Origin: Leifsonia sp. AG29
GTDB taxonomy: Bacteria; Actinomycetota; Actinomycetes; Actinomycetales; Microbacteriaceae
Direction of reading: 5' to 3'
NCBI RefSeq assembly: GCF_009765225.1
Contig: NZ_VMSF01000001.1
Location: 1,550,001-1,614,000 of the forward strand
Length of the DNA stretch: 64,000 nucleotides
Positions within the stretch are counted from its first letter, which is position 1, and each line of letters begins with the position of its first letter. The notes under the pieces were generated by a model. The model was not told the origin of the DNA and did no database searches. It saw nothing but the letters and a program-made list of their open reading frames with translations. This document shows positions 17,229-28,174 of the stretch, piece after piece. The translations under genes and the position numbers were made by a program.

Positions 17229-19783
17229 GCTCACCGCAGTCCGGGGGTGCGGTGGACGAGGCCGTGGCCACCGGCTCCGGGCGCGCCGACGATCCCCGCC
17301 CGAGCGGGCAGACGGGGTGGCGGCGCCTCCTCGCGCTCCCCGCCCGGTATCCCTTCACGACGGGCCTGACCCTCCTGATCCTCGCGCTCGCGCTCGCGAC
17401 CGGACCCCTGCACGGCCCGCACCGCCCGCTGCGCGGCTGGCTCGGCACAGGCGCGACCGAGCTCGTCGACGGCCACTGGTGGTCGCCGGTCACGTCGATC
17501 CTGTTCACGAACGACCTCGCGGAGCTCATCGTCGCCCTGGCGGCGACGGTCGTGCTGATCGGATGGTCCGAGCGGCTCATGGGGACGATCCGCGCGGCGG
17601 TCGCCTTCGTCGCCACCGCCGTCGTGGGGATCCTCACCGGAATCGGGGCGGAGCTGCTCGCCAGCCAGGCGGGCGAGCTCTGGGCGAGGAACGTGCATTC
17701 CCTCGTCGTCCTCGACGTCTTCACCGGCATCGGCGGGGCGCTGATGACCGCGAGCGCGTTCGCCGGGCTCCTCTGGCGTCGCCGCATCCGCGTCATAACG
17801 ATGCTCGTGGCCATCATGTACGTGCTGTACTCGGGGCTGCCGTCGGATCTGTACCGCCTGCTCGCGGTCGTCGCGGGTCTCGTCCTCGGCATCCTGCTGA
17901 GGCGGGGGGAGGGACTGCCCGGCTGGCGCCGCAGCTCGTCCCACGAGGTCCGGGTGCTCCTCGCCTCCGCCATCACGATCAGCGCGCTCGGGCCGGTCAT
18001 CGGGCTGCTCACCACCTCCCGCTACGGCATGCTCTCGCCGATCGCCATGCTGTTCGGCGACCGCACCCCCGACGCCGGCTCGGTCGCGGACCGGTGCCAG
18101 GCCTTCGCCGTGACCCGCAGCTGCATCCGGGATCTGACGTTCGAACGGATCAACGGATTCGGGCCGGTCCTGCTGTCCGTCCTGCCCCTCCTCGTGCTGC
18201 TGGTGGTCGCCTACGGGCTGCTCCGCGGGCGGCGCTTCGCCGTATGGCTCGGCGTCGCGGTGAACGGACTCCTGGCCGTGCTCTCGGCGCTCTACTTCGG
18301 GATCCTCCCCATCGCGTATGCGCCAGCGAATCTGACCCCCCGCTACTGGGAGATCACCGTCATCCTGGCATTGTCCACGCTGGTGCCGGCCGCGATCACG
18401 GTCCTCCTCATCGTGCTGAGGCGGCACTTCCCCGTCATGCCGGCGCCGCGGGCGGTGCGCAGGTATGTCGTCCTCGTGCTGTCGACGGGCATCGGGCTCG
18501 TCCTCCTCTACGTGCTGGTCGGCTGGATCCAGCGCGACACCGGATTCACGCGGCCTATCGACGTGACAGACCTTCTCAACGACGTGCTCGAGCGTTTCGT
18601 GCCGGTCAGCTTCCTGCGTCGCGAGCCCGCGCAGTACCTCCCGACGACACCGCTCGCGACGATCATCTACCACAACATCGGCACGGTGTTCTGGCTCGTG
18701 GTCATCATCGGCGCGATCCCGCCGATGCTCGGCCGGCCGCTCCTCCGGCGATCGATCGGGGACGCTCCGCGGGTCCGCGCGGCCCTCGAGCGGGGCGGCG
18801 GCGACGCGATCTCGTTCATGGCGACGTGGCCCGGCAACAGCTACTGGTTCGACCCCGAGTCGAGCGCCGTCATCGCCTACCGCGTGGTGGGCAGCGTGGC
18901 GATCACGACGGGCGGCCCGTTCGGCACGCCCGCGCCGCACGACGGCGCCGTCGAACGATTCGCGCGGTTCTGCGACGACAACGGGCGCATCCCGGTGTTC
19001 TACAGCGTCGACGCGCACCTCACGCCGCTCTTCGACCGCCTGGGCTGGTCGACGATGACGGTGGCCGAGGAGACGGTCATCCGCCCGCAGCTGTGGGCGA
19101 CCACGGGCAAGAAGTGGCAGGACGTCCGCACGTCGATCAACCGGGCGCAGCGGGCCGGGATCCGCGCCGAGTGGACCACCTACGGAGCGCTCCCGCTCGG
19201 CATGGCGGCGCAGCTGGCGGAGATCTCCGAGCAGTGGGTCGCCGAGAAGGACCTCCCCGAGATGGGCTTCACGCTGGGCGGCCTGGATGAGCTCCACGAC
19301 CCCTCCGTCCGGCTCATGCTGGCCGTCGGCGAGGAGGGTCGCGTCGAGGCCGTCACGAGCTGGCTCCCGACCTATCGCGACGGCGTCGTCGTGGGCTGGA
19401 CCCTCGACTTCATGCGCCGCCGGCCCGACAGCATCAACGGCGTGATGGAGTTCCTCATCGCCGAGGCCGCGACGCGGATGAAGGCGGACGGGATCGAGTT
19501 CATGTCGCTCTCGGCCGCGCCGCTCGCTCACACCGGCGCACGCGACGACGACCGCGGCGTCATGGATCGTGTGCTCGACTACCTCGGGACCTCGCTCGAG
19601 CCGGTGTACGGTTTCCGGTCCCTCCTCGCCTACAAGCAGAAGTTCCAGCCGGAGCTGCACCCGCTGATCATGGCGTACCCGGATCCGGTGGCCCTCCCGG
19701 CGATCGGCCTGGCGCTCGTCCGGGCCTACCTGCCCGAACTCTCCGTGCGCCAGGCGGCCTCGCTGGTGCGCGGCCGCGCCTGA
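17225..19783 (+). CDS. MprF-like bifunctional phosphatidylglycerol flippase/aminoacyltransferase
   Basis: An 852-residue protein. The N-terminal ~500 residues contain about a dozen membrane segments, the first part rhomboid-like. A C-terminal DUF2156 (LPG_synthase_C) domain runs from about residue 529 to 810, with ISFMATWPGNSYWF, GRIPVFYSVD, WQDVRTSINRAQRAGI and VMEFLIAEAATRM. MprF enzymes use aminoacyl-tRNA to add Lys or Ala to membrane lipids, lowering negative surface charge. No lysyl-tRNA-synthetase-like fusion (LysX) is present, so the amino acid cannot be predicted. The ATG overlaps the esterase stop; the pair is probably one operon. Confidence 0.88.
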   Translation: MSSPQSGGAVDEAVATGSGRADDPRPSGQTGWRRLLALPARYPFTTGLTLLILALALATGPLHGPHRPLRGWLGTGATELVDGHWWSPVTSILFTNDLAELIVALAATVVLIGWSERLMGTIRAAVAFVATAVVGILTGIGAELLASQAGELWARNVHSLVVLDVFTGIGGALMTASAFAGLLWRRRIRVITMLVAIMYVLYSGLPSDLYRLLAVVAGLVLGILLRRGEGLPGWRRSSSHEVRVLLASAITISALGPVIGLLTTSRYGMLSPIAMLFGDRTPDAGSVADRCQAFAVTRSCIRDLTFERINGFGPVLLSVLPLLVLLVVAYGLLRGRRFAVWLGVAVNGLLAVLSALYFGILPIAYAPANLTPRYWEITVILALSTLVPAAITVLLIVLRRHFPVMPAPRAVRRYVVLVLSTGIGLVLLYVLVGWIQRDTGFTRPIDVTDLLNDVLERFVPVSFLRREPAQYLPTTPLATIIYHNIGTVFWLVVIIGAIPPMLGRPLLRRSIGDAPRVRAALERGGGDAISFMATWPGNSYWFDPESSAVIAYRVVGSVAITTGGPFGTPAPHDGAVERFARFCDDNGRIPVFYSVDAHLTPLFDRLGWSTMTVAEETVIRPQLWATTGKKWQDVRTSINRAQRAGIRAEWTTYGALPLGMAAQLAEISEQWVAEKDLPEMGFTLGGLDELHDPSVRLMLAVGEEGRVEAVTSWLPTYRDGVVVGWTLDFMRRRPDSINGVMEFLIAEAATRMKADGIEFMSLSAAPLAHTGARDDDRGVMDRVLDYLGTSLEPVYGFRSLLAYKQKFQPELHPLIMAYPDPVALPAIGLALVRAYLPELSVRQAASLVRGRA

Positions 19784-19790
19784 CGATCGG

Positions 19791-19819
19791 GTGACCGCCG
19801 CAGCGGCCCGTGGTATCCT
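19791..19819 (+). promoter_or_regulatory. Promoter of leuL-leuA
   Basis: The -35-like GTGACC (19791-19796) and -10 TATCCT (19814-19819) are separated by 17 bases. Transcription would start at about 19826-19827, which is the GTG of the leader peptide, so the leader would be translated without a 5' untranslated region. Spacing and match to the -10 consensus are good; the -35 is one base off TTGACC. Confidence 0.6.
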
Positions 19820-19826
19820 CGACCCT

Positions 19827-19852
19827 GTGTACGGTCTGCTCCTTCTTAGCTG

Positions 19853-19868
<16 letters not shown>
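19827..19868 (+). CDS. leuL: Leucine leader peptide (leuA attenuator), 13 residues
   Basis: This very short frame encodes MYGLLLLSCRDES and is too short for routine gene calling. It contains four consecutive leucine codons (CTG CTC CTT CTT at 19836-19847) and stops at TAG 19866-19868 inside a stem-loop. Short leucine-rich leaders upstream of leuA are known in actinobacteria, where ribosome stalling at Leu codons sets the downstream RNA fold (LEU element). Its GTG coincides with the predicted transcription start. It is transcribed with leuA and would report leucyl-tRNA supply. Confidence 0.8.
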
Positions 19869-21713
<1,845 letters not shown>

Positions 21714-21728
21714 GTCGGCGGTCGTTCA

Positions 21729-21768
21729 GAGGCCCCGCCGCCCGGTCGATTCCGGGCGGCGGGGCCTC
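21729..21768. terminator. Bidirectional terminator between leuA and TRIC channel gene
   Basis: A perfect 17-bp inverted repeat (arms 21729-21745 and 21752-21768) with a six-base loop TCGATT. The stem is almost entirely G+C. It lies between two convergent genes, 15 bases after the leuA stop and 18 bases before the end of the opposing gene, so it probably stops transcription from both sides. Confidence 0.88.
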
Positions 21769-21785
21769 CGCTATGCCGGGCCGGC

Positions 21786-22550
21786 TCAGTCGCGCGAGTC
21801 TGTCTCGCCGGGACGCTCGATGCGGTAGCGCGGGATCGCGCCGGTGTCGGTGCGCTCCGCGACCCGCTGCGCCGACGGCCGGCGCACGAACATGCCCCAG
21901 CTGAGTCGGGGCAGCCGTCCGAGTTCGCGCTGCTCGGGGAGGCTCCAGCCGAAGCGGACGGCGAGAAGCCGGATGATCAGGGTGACGACGACGCACACCA
22001 CGGCCGCTATCGTCAGCGGCACGCGGAGATCGACGAGCACGACGAGGGCGATCGTGCCCGCACCGGCTGCAACGGCGTACAGCGAGCCGACGTGCATCAG
22101 GGCGATGGGGAGGGTCAGCAGAACGTCCCGGAGGATCGAGCCGCCGACCGCCGACACCACTCCCACGAAGACGGCCGGGACCTCCGGCAGGCCCAGCGAG
22201 AGGGCCTTGCTGGCTCCGATCGCGCCGAAAAGACCGATCGTCAGCGCGTCGAGGAACGTGATCGCCGGATCGAGCCGGCGGAACAGCCGCACGAGCAGCA
22301 TGCCGAGCAGGGCGGCCACCACGGTGATCGGGAGGTACCAGTTCGACTGCAGTGCGATCGGCGTGACATTGAGCAGCAGGTCGCGAAGGAGGCCGCCGCC
22401 GACACCGGTCGCCACTCCGATGATCGCGATGCCGAGGAGGTCGAGCCGGCGGTCGCGGAAACCGGACGCGAACATGGCCCCCTGGAGGCTTCCCACGCCG
22501 ACCGCGAGCAGGTCGCCCCAGAGCGGGATGGTCAGGGCGGTCGTGCTCAC
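21786..22550 (-). CDS. TRIC/UPF0126 family cation channel protein
   Basis: A 254-residue membrane protein of the prokaryotic trimeric intracellular cation (TRIC) channel family (formerly UPF0126, YadS-like). It has two internally repeated units of three helices, each with the family motif: [12 protein letters not shown] in the first and [12 protein letters not shown] in the second. A basic cytoplasmic tail follows. Bacterial TRIC homologs conduct monovalent cations; the physiological role here is unknown. It starts at GTG 22550, divergent from recO. Confidence 0.9.
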   Translation of the reverse strand: MSTTALTIPLWGDLLAVGVGSLQGAMFASGFRDRRLDLLGIAIIGVATGVGGGLLRDLLLNVTPIALQSNWYLPITVVAALLGMLLVRLFRRLDPAITFLDALTIGLFGAIGASKALSLGLPEVPAVFVGVVSAVGGSILRDVLLTLPIALMHVGSLYAVAAGAGTIALVVLVDLRVPLTIAAVVCVVVTLIIRLLAVRFGWSLPEQRELGRLPRLSWGMFVRRPSAQRVAERTDTGAIPRYRIERPGETDSRD

Positions 22551-22610
22551 CCACCATGTGTATCACGCGCCGTTCGCGCCTCCTGTCAGCGGGGCGCGGG
22601 ATACTGGAGT

Positions 22611-23381
22611 GTGCCCAAGATCTATCGCGACGAAGCCGTCGTGCTGCGCACCCACAAGCTGGGCGAAGCCGACCGCATCGTGACGATGCTGAGCAGGCAG
22701 CACGGCAAGATCCGGGCGGTCGCGAAGGGCGTGCGGCGCACAGCCTCCCGGTTCGGTTCGCGACTCGAGCCCTTCATGGTCGCCGATGTGCAGCTGTACG
22801 AGGGGCGCTCCCTCGACGTCGTGACGCAGGCCGAGACGCTCGGGGCGTACGGCACCCTCATCGCCGACGACTACGCGAGCTACACCGCCGCCAACGCCAT
22901 GGTCGAGACCGCGGACCGGCTCACCGACGCCGAGGCGTCCCTCCAGCAGTACCTCCTCCTCGTCGGGGCCCTGCGCTCGCTGTCCCGCCACGAGCACGGT
23001 CCCACGCTCACGCTCGACTCGTACCTGCTCCGCGCCCTCTCTCTGGCCGGCTGGGCTCCGAGCTTCCAGGACTGCTCCCGGTGCGGTGCGCCCGGGCCGC
23101 ACGGGTCGCTCGTCGTCCAGCTCGGAGGCGTCGTCTGCGCCGACTGCGCACCGCCCGGCGCGCCGAAGATCGACCCGGAGACCATCGCCCTGCTCGGTGC
23201 GCTCCTCACGGGCGACTGGACGCTCGCCGACGGATCTTCCGAGCAGACTCGGAGCCGGGCGAGCGGGGTCGTCGCCGCGTACACGCAGTGGCACCTCGAG
23301 CGGGGGCTGCGGTCCCTCCAGCACGTCCAGCACGACCGGCCGGGCAGCGCCGGCCGCACCGACCAGAAGGCAGGCGGATGA
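22611..23381 (+). CDS. recO: DNA repair protein RecO
   Basis: A 256-residue RecO, which helps load RecA at gaps in the RecFOR pathway. The N-terminal OB-fold begins [20 protein letters not shown], with [18 protein letters not shown] zinc-binding Cys4 region, CSRCGAPG ... CADCA, is in the C-terminal half. GTG 22611 is the only start compatible with the conserved N-terminus. It overlaps uppS by four bases (ATGA); recO-uppS is conserved in actinobacteria. Confidence 0.95.
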   Translation: MPKIYRDEAVVLRTHKLGEADRIVTMLSRQHGKIRAVAKGVRRTASRFGSRLEPFMVADVQLYEGRSLDVVTQAETLGAYGTLIADDYASYTAANAMVETADRLTDAEASLQQYLLLVGALRSLSRHEHGPTLTLDSYLLRALSLAGWAPSFQDCSRCGAPGPHGSLVVQLGGVVCADCAPPGAPKIDPETIALLGALLTGDWTLADGSSEQTRSRASGVVAAYTQWHLERGLRSLQHVQHDRPGSAGRTDQKAGG

Positions 23382-24187
23382 GCCCCAAGCCGTACACCCA
23401 CAAGGACGCGGTCGAGTACCGGCCGCTCGACTGGACCGGCATCCATCCGCCCGCCATGCCCGCGGGTGCGGTGCCCGACCACGTCGCCATCGTCATGGAC
23501 GGCAACGGCCGCTGGGCGAACCGGCGCGGGCTCACCCGGATCGAGGGCCACCGGGCCGGGGAGGCGGCTCTGCTCGACGTCGTCGCGGGGGCCATCCAGA
23601 TCGGCGTCAAGCACCTCAGCGTGTACGCGTTCTCCACCGAGAACTGGAAGCGCTCGCCCGAGGAGGTGCGCTTCCTGATGGGGTTCAACCGCGACGTGCT
23701 CCACCGGCGGCGCGACCAGCTCAACGAGTGGGGAGTGCGGGTCCGGTGGGCGGGCCGCAAGCCGCGGCTGTGGTCGTCGGTGATCAAGGAGCTTCAGTTC
23801 GCCGAGCGCCTCACGGCGGGCAACGACGTGCTCACGCTCACGATGTGCGTCAACTACGGCGGCCGGACCGAGCTCGCCGACGCGGTGCGCGGCATCGCCG
23901 AGGAGGTCGCCGCCGGCCGCCTGCGCCCGTCGGCTGTGACCGAGAAGGCCATCCAGAGGCACCTCTACCTCCCCGACATGCCCGACGTGGACCTCTTCGT
24001 CCGCAGCTCGGGCGAGCAGCGCACGAGCAACTTCCTCCTCTGGCAGAGCGCCTACGCCGAGATGGTGTTCCTCGACACGCTGTGGCCGGATTTCAGCCGG
24101 ACCGACCTGTGGGAGGCGATCAGCACGTACGCGCAGCGGAACCGCCGTTTCGGGGGAGCGGTGGACGCGCCGGCCGAAGCGGAATAG
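23378..24187 (+). CDS. uppS: Isoprenyl (undecaprenyl/decaprenyl) diphosphate synthase
   Basis: A 269-residue cis-prenyltransferase that makes the long-chain isoprenyl diphosphate carrier for cell-wall synthesis. The signature VMDGNGRWA places the catalytic Asp at residue 41. Also seen are the SxxNW-like [18 protein letters not shown] and the C-terminal [20 protein letters not shown]. The position after recO matches the mycobacterial long-chain (decaprenyl) enzyme, but product length cannot be read from sequence. Confidence 0.95.
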   Translation: MSPKPYTHKDAVEYRPLDWTGIHPPAMPAGAVPDHVAIVMDGNGRWANRRGLTRIEGHRAGEAALLDVVAGAIQIGVKHLSVYAFSTENWKRSPEEVRFLMGFNRDVLHRRRDQLNEWGVRVRWAGRKPRLWSSVIKELQFAERLTAGNDVLTLTMCVNYGGRTELADAVRGIAEEVAAGRLRPSAVTEKAIQRHLYLPDMPDVDLFVRSSGEQRTSNFLLWQSAYAEMVFLDTLWPDFSRTDLWEAISTYAQRNRRFGGAVDAPAEAE

Positions 24188-24217
24188 AAGCCACCGCGCA
24201 GCTCGTTGCCCTCTGAT

Positions 24218-24889
24218 GTGAGCGAACCCATCAAGATCGACATCTGGTCCGACATCGCGTGCCCGTGGTGCTACATCGGCAAGCGCAAGTTCGAGGCGGG
24301 CAGCGGCCTGTTCGCCGGCGCTGGGGAGGGACGCGACGTGGAGGTCGAGTACCACTCGTTCGAGCTGTCGCCCGACACCCCGGTCGACTTCGACGGCAGC
24401 GAGGTCGACTTCCTCGCCGGGCACAAGGGTCTCCCGCACACCCAGGTCGAGCAGATGATCTCCCGAGTGACCGAGATCGCCTCCTCGGTCGGTCTCGACT
24501 ACGACTACGACAGCCTCAAGCACACGAACACGGTGAAGGCGCACGAACTGCTCCACTTCGCGAAAGCGCAGGGAAGGCAGCTCAAGATGGCGGAGCGGCT
24601 GTTCCGCGCGTACTTCGTCGAGGGCCGCCACGTCGGTCGCGCCGAGGACCTGGCCGACCTCGCCGCGGAGATCGGTCTGGACCGCGATGCGGCGCTGGCA
24701 GCGCTCGAGTCGGAGGAGTTCTTGTCCGATGTCCGCGCCGATCAGCGCACCGCGGCCGAGTTCGGCATCACCGGTGTCCCCTTCTTCGTCATCGAGGGCA
24801 AGTACGGCGTCTCGGGCGCGCAGGACGCGCAGACGTTCGCGCAGGTGCTCGAGCAGGTCTGGTCGGAGCGGGCGGCGGTGTCCGCGTGA
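24218..24889 (+). CDS. DsbA family (FrnE-like) oxidoreductase
   Basis: A 223-residue DsbA-superfamily protein. The thioredoxin-like active site CPWC is at residues 15-18 (WSDIACPWCYIGKRKFE), and the cis-Pro segment is GITGVPFFVIEGKY. It resembles FrnE, a cytoplasmic DsbA-like protein, with no signal peptide. GTG 24218 is preferred because the conserved core starts immediately after; a TTG at 24206 would add four residues. It follows uppS by 30 bases and overlaps a 48-residue frame by four bases. Confidence 0.88.
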   Translation: MSEPIKIDIWSDIACPWCYIGKRKFEAGSGLFAGAGEGRDVEVEYHSFELSPDTPVDFDGSEVDFLAGHKGLPHTQVEQMISRVTEIASSVGLDYDYDSLKHTNTVKAHELLHFAKAQGRQLKMAERLFRAYFVEGRHVGRAEDLADLAAEIGLDRDAALAALESEEFLSDVRADQRTAAEFGITGVPFFVIEGKYGVSGAQDAQTFAQVLEQVWSERAAVSA

Positions 24890-25032
24890 GCGGGGCGCCT
24901 GTCGAATCGGCACGCGAGTCCGAGGGCGGCGCTGCTTCCCTCTCGCGGCCCGCGCTCACACTGCTGGGCGACGCCTCTGCGGCGCCGATCTGCGACGGGG
25001 ACGTGTGCATCGTCCCCGAGGCGAGCGCCTGA
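24886..25032 (+). CDS. Small hypothetical protein after dsbA-like gene
   Basis: A 48-residue frame that starts at a GTG overlapping the stop of the DsbA-like gene (GTGA) and ends next to the convergent ybaK gene. Its C-terminus reads ICDGDVCIVPEASA, a short CxxxxC motif. I recognise no family. The four-base overlap and shared strand suggest it is translated with the oxidoreductase; the cysteine pair could be a redox partner site or a detached tail of the upstream protein (inference). Confidence 0.5.
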   Translation: MSGAPVESARESEGGAASLSRPALTLLGDASAAPICDGDVCIVPEASA

Positions 25033-25551
25033 TCACTCCGGCTCGGTGATGTCGGCCACCGTGGCCCCGAACGCGGCGACCAGGGAGTCGGCTTCCACGA
25101 AGAGCGAGTAGCCGTGGTCGCCCGCGCCCATCGACACGGTGCGCCCGGAAATGGTTGCATCCGCGACGACGGGCCACGCCGTGGTGCTGCCGAAGGGCGT
25201 GATCGTGCCGCGCTCGTACCCGGTCGCCGCGAACGCCACCGAAGCATCGGGGAGTTGCAGCTTGTTGACGCCGAGCAGGGCGCGGAGCTTCGGCCAAGAG
25301 ATCTTGCGCCCGCCGGGGACGAGAGCGAAGACGAAGGTGTCGTCGCTGCGCTTCACGACGAGCGTCTTCACGATGTCCGAGGGCTCGATTCCGAGGAGCG
25401 CGGCGGCCTCATGGAGGCTCCGCGCCGCCGGGCGCTCGACGATGCGGATGGCCACGCCGCGGCGGGCGGCGTCCGAGGCGACTCGGCTCCGGCCGTCCTC
25501 CACAGCGTCGCTCGGACGGAGGTCGTCCACGGATTCCGGGCTCTCGGCCAT
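25033..25551 (-). CDS. YbaK/EbsC-type aminoacyl-tRNA deacylase
   Basis: A 172-residue protein with the YbaK/ProRS-editing domain. Markers are AAALLGIEPSDIVKTLVVK, FVFALVPGGRKISWPKLRALLG and the C-terminal ATGYERGTITPFGS. Members hydrolyse mischarged aminoacyl-tRNA such as Cys- or Ala-tRNA(Pro) in trans. It is divergent from dus (33 bases apart), and its stop is adjacent to that of the small frame on the other strand. Confidence 0.9.
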   Translation of the reverse strand: MAESPESVDDLRPSDAVEDGRSRVASDAARRGVAIRIVERPAARSLHEAAALLGIEPSDIVKTLVVKRSDDTFVFALVPGGRKISWPKLRALLGVNKLQLPDASVAFAATGYERGTITPFGSTTAWPVVADATISGRTVSMGAGDHGYSLFVEADSLVAAFGATVADITEPE

Positions 25552-25584
25552 AGCTCAGCACGCTTTCTGGGAGAATCGAGTGAG

Positions 25585-26775
25585 ATGTCTACTACAGCAA
25601 CGATAAGCCCGGCAGCCCGGCTGACCATCGGTCCGCTCGAGCTCGACGTCCCCGTCGTGCTCGCGCCGATGGCCGGGATCACGAACACGGCGTTCCGCCG
25701 CCTCTGCCGCGAATTCGGTGCGGGGCTCTACGTGAGCGAGATGATCACCTCCCGGGCCCTGGTCGAGCGCACCCCGGAGTCCCTCCGGCTGATCACGCAC
25801 CACGAGTCCGAGACGCCCCGCTCGATCCAGCTCTACGGCGTCGACCCGAAGACCGTGCGCGAGGCGGTCACGATGCTCGTCGCAGAGGACCGCGCCGATC
25901 ACATCGATCTCAACTTCGGCTGCCCGGTGCCGAAGGTCACCCGCAAGGGCGGGGGAGCGGCGCTGCCCTGGAAGCTCGGGCTGTTCCGCGAGATCGTCGA
26001 GGGCGCGGTGAAGGCTGCCGGCGACATCCCGTTGACCGTCAAGATGCGCAAGGGGATCGACGGCGACCACCTCACCTACCTGGAGGCGGGCAAGGCGGCG
26101 GAGGGTGCGGGAGTCGCCTCCATCGCGCTCCATGCGCGCACGGCCGCGGAGTTCTACTCCGGTCACGCCGACTGGTCGGCGATCACCAAGCTGAAGGAGA
26201 CGGTCTCCGGCGTCCCGGTGCTCGGCAACGGCGACATCTGGTCCGCGACCGACGCGATCCGGATGGTCGACGAGACCGGCTGCGACGGCGTCGTCGTCGG
26301 GCGCGGGTGCCTCGGCCGGCCGTGGCTCTTCGGAGACCTGGCCGCGGCGTTCCGGGCCCGCGCGGGGGAGATCTCCGCCGAGGAGGCGTCGGCCGCACAA
26401 GCGCACCCGACGCTGGGGCAGGTCGCCGCGACGTTCCGGCGCCACGCGGAACTCCTCGTCGAATTCTTCGAGAGCGAGGAGCGCGGCTGCCGCGACATCC
26501 GCAAGCACGTTGCCTGGTACTTCAAGGGCTATCCGGTCGGCGGCGACCTCCGCGCGAGCCTGGCGACGGTCGACACGCTCGCCCACCTCGACGACCTGCT
26601 CGCGACGCTCGACTGGGGCCAGGAGTATCCGGGCGAAGCGGCGGAAGGTCAGCGCGGCCGCGCCGGCTCCCCGAAGCGACCCGCCCTGCCCGACGGGTGG
26701 CTCGAGAGCCGCGAGGTCGACGGCGCCCAGCGCGCCGAGGTCGCCGAGGCGGAGGTGCACAACAGTGGCGGGTGA
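25585..26775 (+). CDS. dusB: tRNA-dihydrouridine synthase (DusB-like)
   Basis: A 396-residue FMN-dependent tRNA-dihydrouridine synthase. The FMN-binding N-terminus is VVLAPMAGITNTAFRRL, the catalytic Cys is near residue 113 in DLNFGCPVPKVTRKGGG, and KMRKGID, ALHARTAAEFYSG and VVVGRGCLGRPWLF complete the barrel. The subfamily assignment follows the NifR3/DusB resemblance and is less certain than the family. The ATG at 25585 precedes the barrel by about 20 residues. dgt starts 11 bases before its end, so the two are coupled. Confidence 0.93.
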   Translation: MSTTATISPAARLTIGPLELDVPVVLAPMAGITNTAFRRLCREFGAGLYVSEMITSRALVERTPESLRLITHHESETPRSIQLYGVDPKTVREAVTMLVAEDRADHIDLNFGCPVPKVTRKGGGAALPWKLGLFREIVEGAVKAAGDIPLTVKMRKGIDGDHLTYLEAGKAAEGAGVASIALHARTAAEFYSGHADWSAITKLKETVSGVPVLGNGDIWSATDAIRMVDETGCDGVVVGRGCLGRPWLFGDLAAAFRARAGEISAEEASAAQAHPTLGQVAATFRRHAELLVEFFESEERGCRDIRKHVAWYFKGYPVGGDLRASLATVDTLAHLDDLLATLDWGQEYPGEAAEGQRGRAGSPKRPALPDGWLESREVDGAQRAEVAEAEVHNSGG

Positions 26776-28045
26776 CCCGGTGGCGGCGACCGAGTCGGAC
26801 GAATCCCGGTGGTACAGCGAGCACGATCGGGAACGCTGGCTCCCCGAGCTGCACTCGAACCGTCGCAGCGACTTCGCCCGCGATCGCGCCCGGTTGCTGC
26901 ACTCGAGCGCCCTGCGGCGTCTCGCGGCGAAGACCCAGGTGCTCAGTCCGACCGCCGGCCTCGACTTCGCCCGCAACCGGCTCACGCACTCGCTCGAGGT
27001 GGCGCAGGTGGGCCGCGAACTCGCCAACAGCCTGGGGCTCGACCCCGACATCGTCGATACCGCGTGCCTCGCGCACGACATCGGCCATCCGCCGTTCGGC
27101 CACAACGGCGAACGGGCCCTCAACGCCTGGGCGAGCGACATTGGCGGGTTCGAGGGGAACGCGCAGACGCTGCGCCTCCTCACCCGCCTCGAGCCCAAGG
27201 TGTTCGGTCGCGACGGCCATCCCTACGGACTCAACCTGACCCGGGCGAGTCTCGACGCGAGTTGCAAGTACCCGTGGCCTGCCACCTCCTCGGTGGCCGA
27301 TCCGAGCGGGCGCGCGAAGTTCGGCTACTACGCGGACGACCGCCCGGTCTTCCAGTGGATGCGGGAGGGCGCCCCCGACCGCCAGCGCTGCATCGAGGCG
27401 CAGGTGATGGACCTGTCCGACGACATCGCCTACTCCGTCCACGACTTCGAGGACGCGGTCGTCAACGGCTACATCGACGTCGCCGCCCTCGGCAGCCGCG
27501 TCGACCACGACGACCTGGTGCACTCGATGTACGAGTGGGTCGGCGGCGAGTTCTCCCACGACGAGCTCATCGCCGCCTTCGACCGGCTCGACCGGCTCGA
27601 CATCTGGCTCGACGGATGGGACGGCAGCCGGCGCTCGCAGGCGCGGCTGAAGAATCTCACCAGCCAGCTGATCGGTCGCTTCGCCCATGCGGCCGTGCAC
27701 GCCACGAAGGAGAACGCGGCCGACAGCCGGCTCATCCGCTTCGGCGCCGATGTCGTCGTGCCGGCCGGTGTCCGCGCCGAGATCGCCGTGCTGAAGGGCA
27801 TCGTGGCCGCCTTCGTGATGTCGCGGAACACCCGTCAGCCGATCTACGCACAGCAGCGCCAGATTCTGACGACCCTCGCGGATCTCCTGCTGTCCCGCGC
27901 GCCCGCCGAACTCGATCCCGGCTTCGCCGAGGACTGGCGGCTCGCCCGCGACGACACCGAGCGCAAGCGGGTGATCGTCGACCAGGTGGCGAGCCTGACC
28001 GACCAGTCGGCCCTCAGCTGGTACGAACGGCTCGTTCAGCACTGA
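26765..28045 (+). CDS. dgt: Deoxyguanosinetriphosphate triphosphohydrolase-like protein
   Basis: A 426-residue HD-domain dNTPase. Metal ligands are visible as His75 in NRLTHSLEV, His104-Asp105 in CLAHDIGHPPFGHNGE, and a later Asp in DLSDDIAYSVHD. It hydrolyses dNTPs to deoxynucleosides and triphosphate; the dusB-dgt-dnaG neighbourhood is typical of actinobacteria. I chose GTG 26765, which overlaps dus by 11 bases; GTG 26780 is also possible. A short dyad spans the stop codon (28032-28049). Confidence 0.93.
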   Translation: MAGDPVAATESDESRWYSEHDRERWLPELHSNRRSDFARDRARLLHSSALRRLAAKTQVLSPTAGLDFARNRLTHSLEVAQVGRELANSLGLDPDIVDTACLAHDIGHPPFGHNGERALNAWASDIGGFEGNAQTLRLLTRLEPKVFGRDGHPYGLNLTRASLDASCKYPWPATSSVADPSGRAKFGYYADDRPVFQWMREGAPDRQRCIEAQVMDLSDDIAYSVHDFEDAVVNGYIDVAALGSRVDHDDLVHSMYEWVGGEFSHDELIAAFDRLDRLDIWLDGWDGSRRSQARLKNLTSQLIGRFAHAAVHATKENAADSRLIRFGADVVVPAGVRAEIAVLKGIVAAFVMSRNTRQPIYAQQRQILTTLADLLLSRAPAELDPGFAEDWRLARDDTERKRVIVDQVASLTDQSALSWYERLVQH

Positions 28046-28174
28046 ACGAACGCCCGGGCTTCGCGTAGCGTGTGCTCAGGCGAAGCCGCGGGTTTCCGGC
28101 GCATCGCCGATGACGGGGTTGAAACGGCCGCCTCCCTGCAGAATGCTTGAAGCCACGGCACCGGAAGGAACCTG

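Noticed and set aside
17231-19660. An 809-codon minus-strand frame
   Set aside because: It is antisense to the MprF-like gene and is Asp/His/Arg/Glu-rich, with no recognisable domain.
22880-24913. A 677-codon minus-strand frame
   Set aside because: It is antisense to recO, uppS and the DsbA-like gene, whose motifs are all intact.
28032-28087. Two dyads (28032-28049 and 28057-28087) after dgt as terminators
   Set aside because: The first has a two-base loop and overlaps the stop codon; the second has an eight-base stem with a 15-base loop. Neither has a T-run, so the evidence is too weak.
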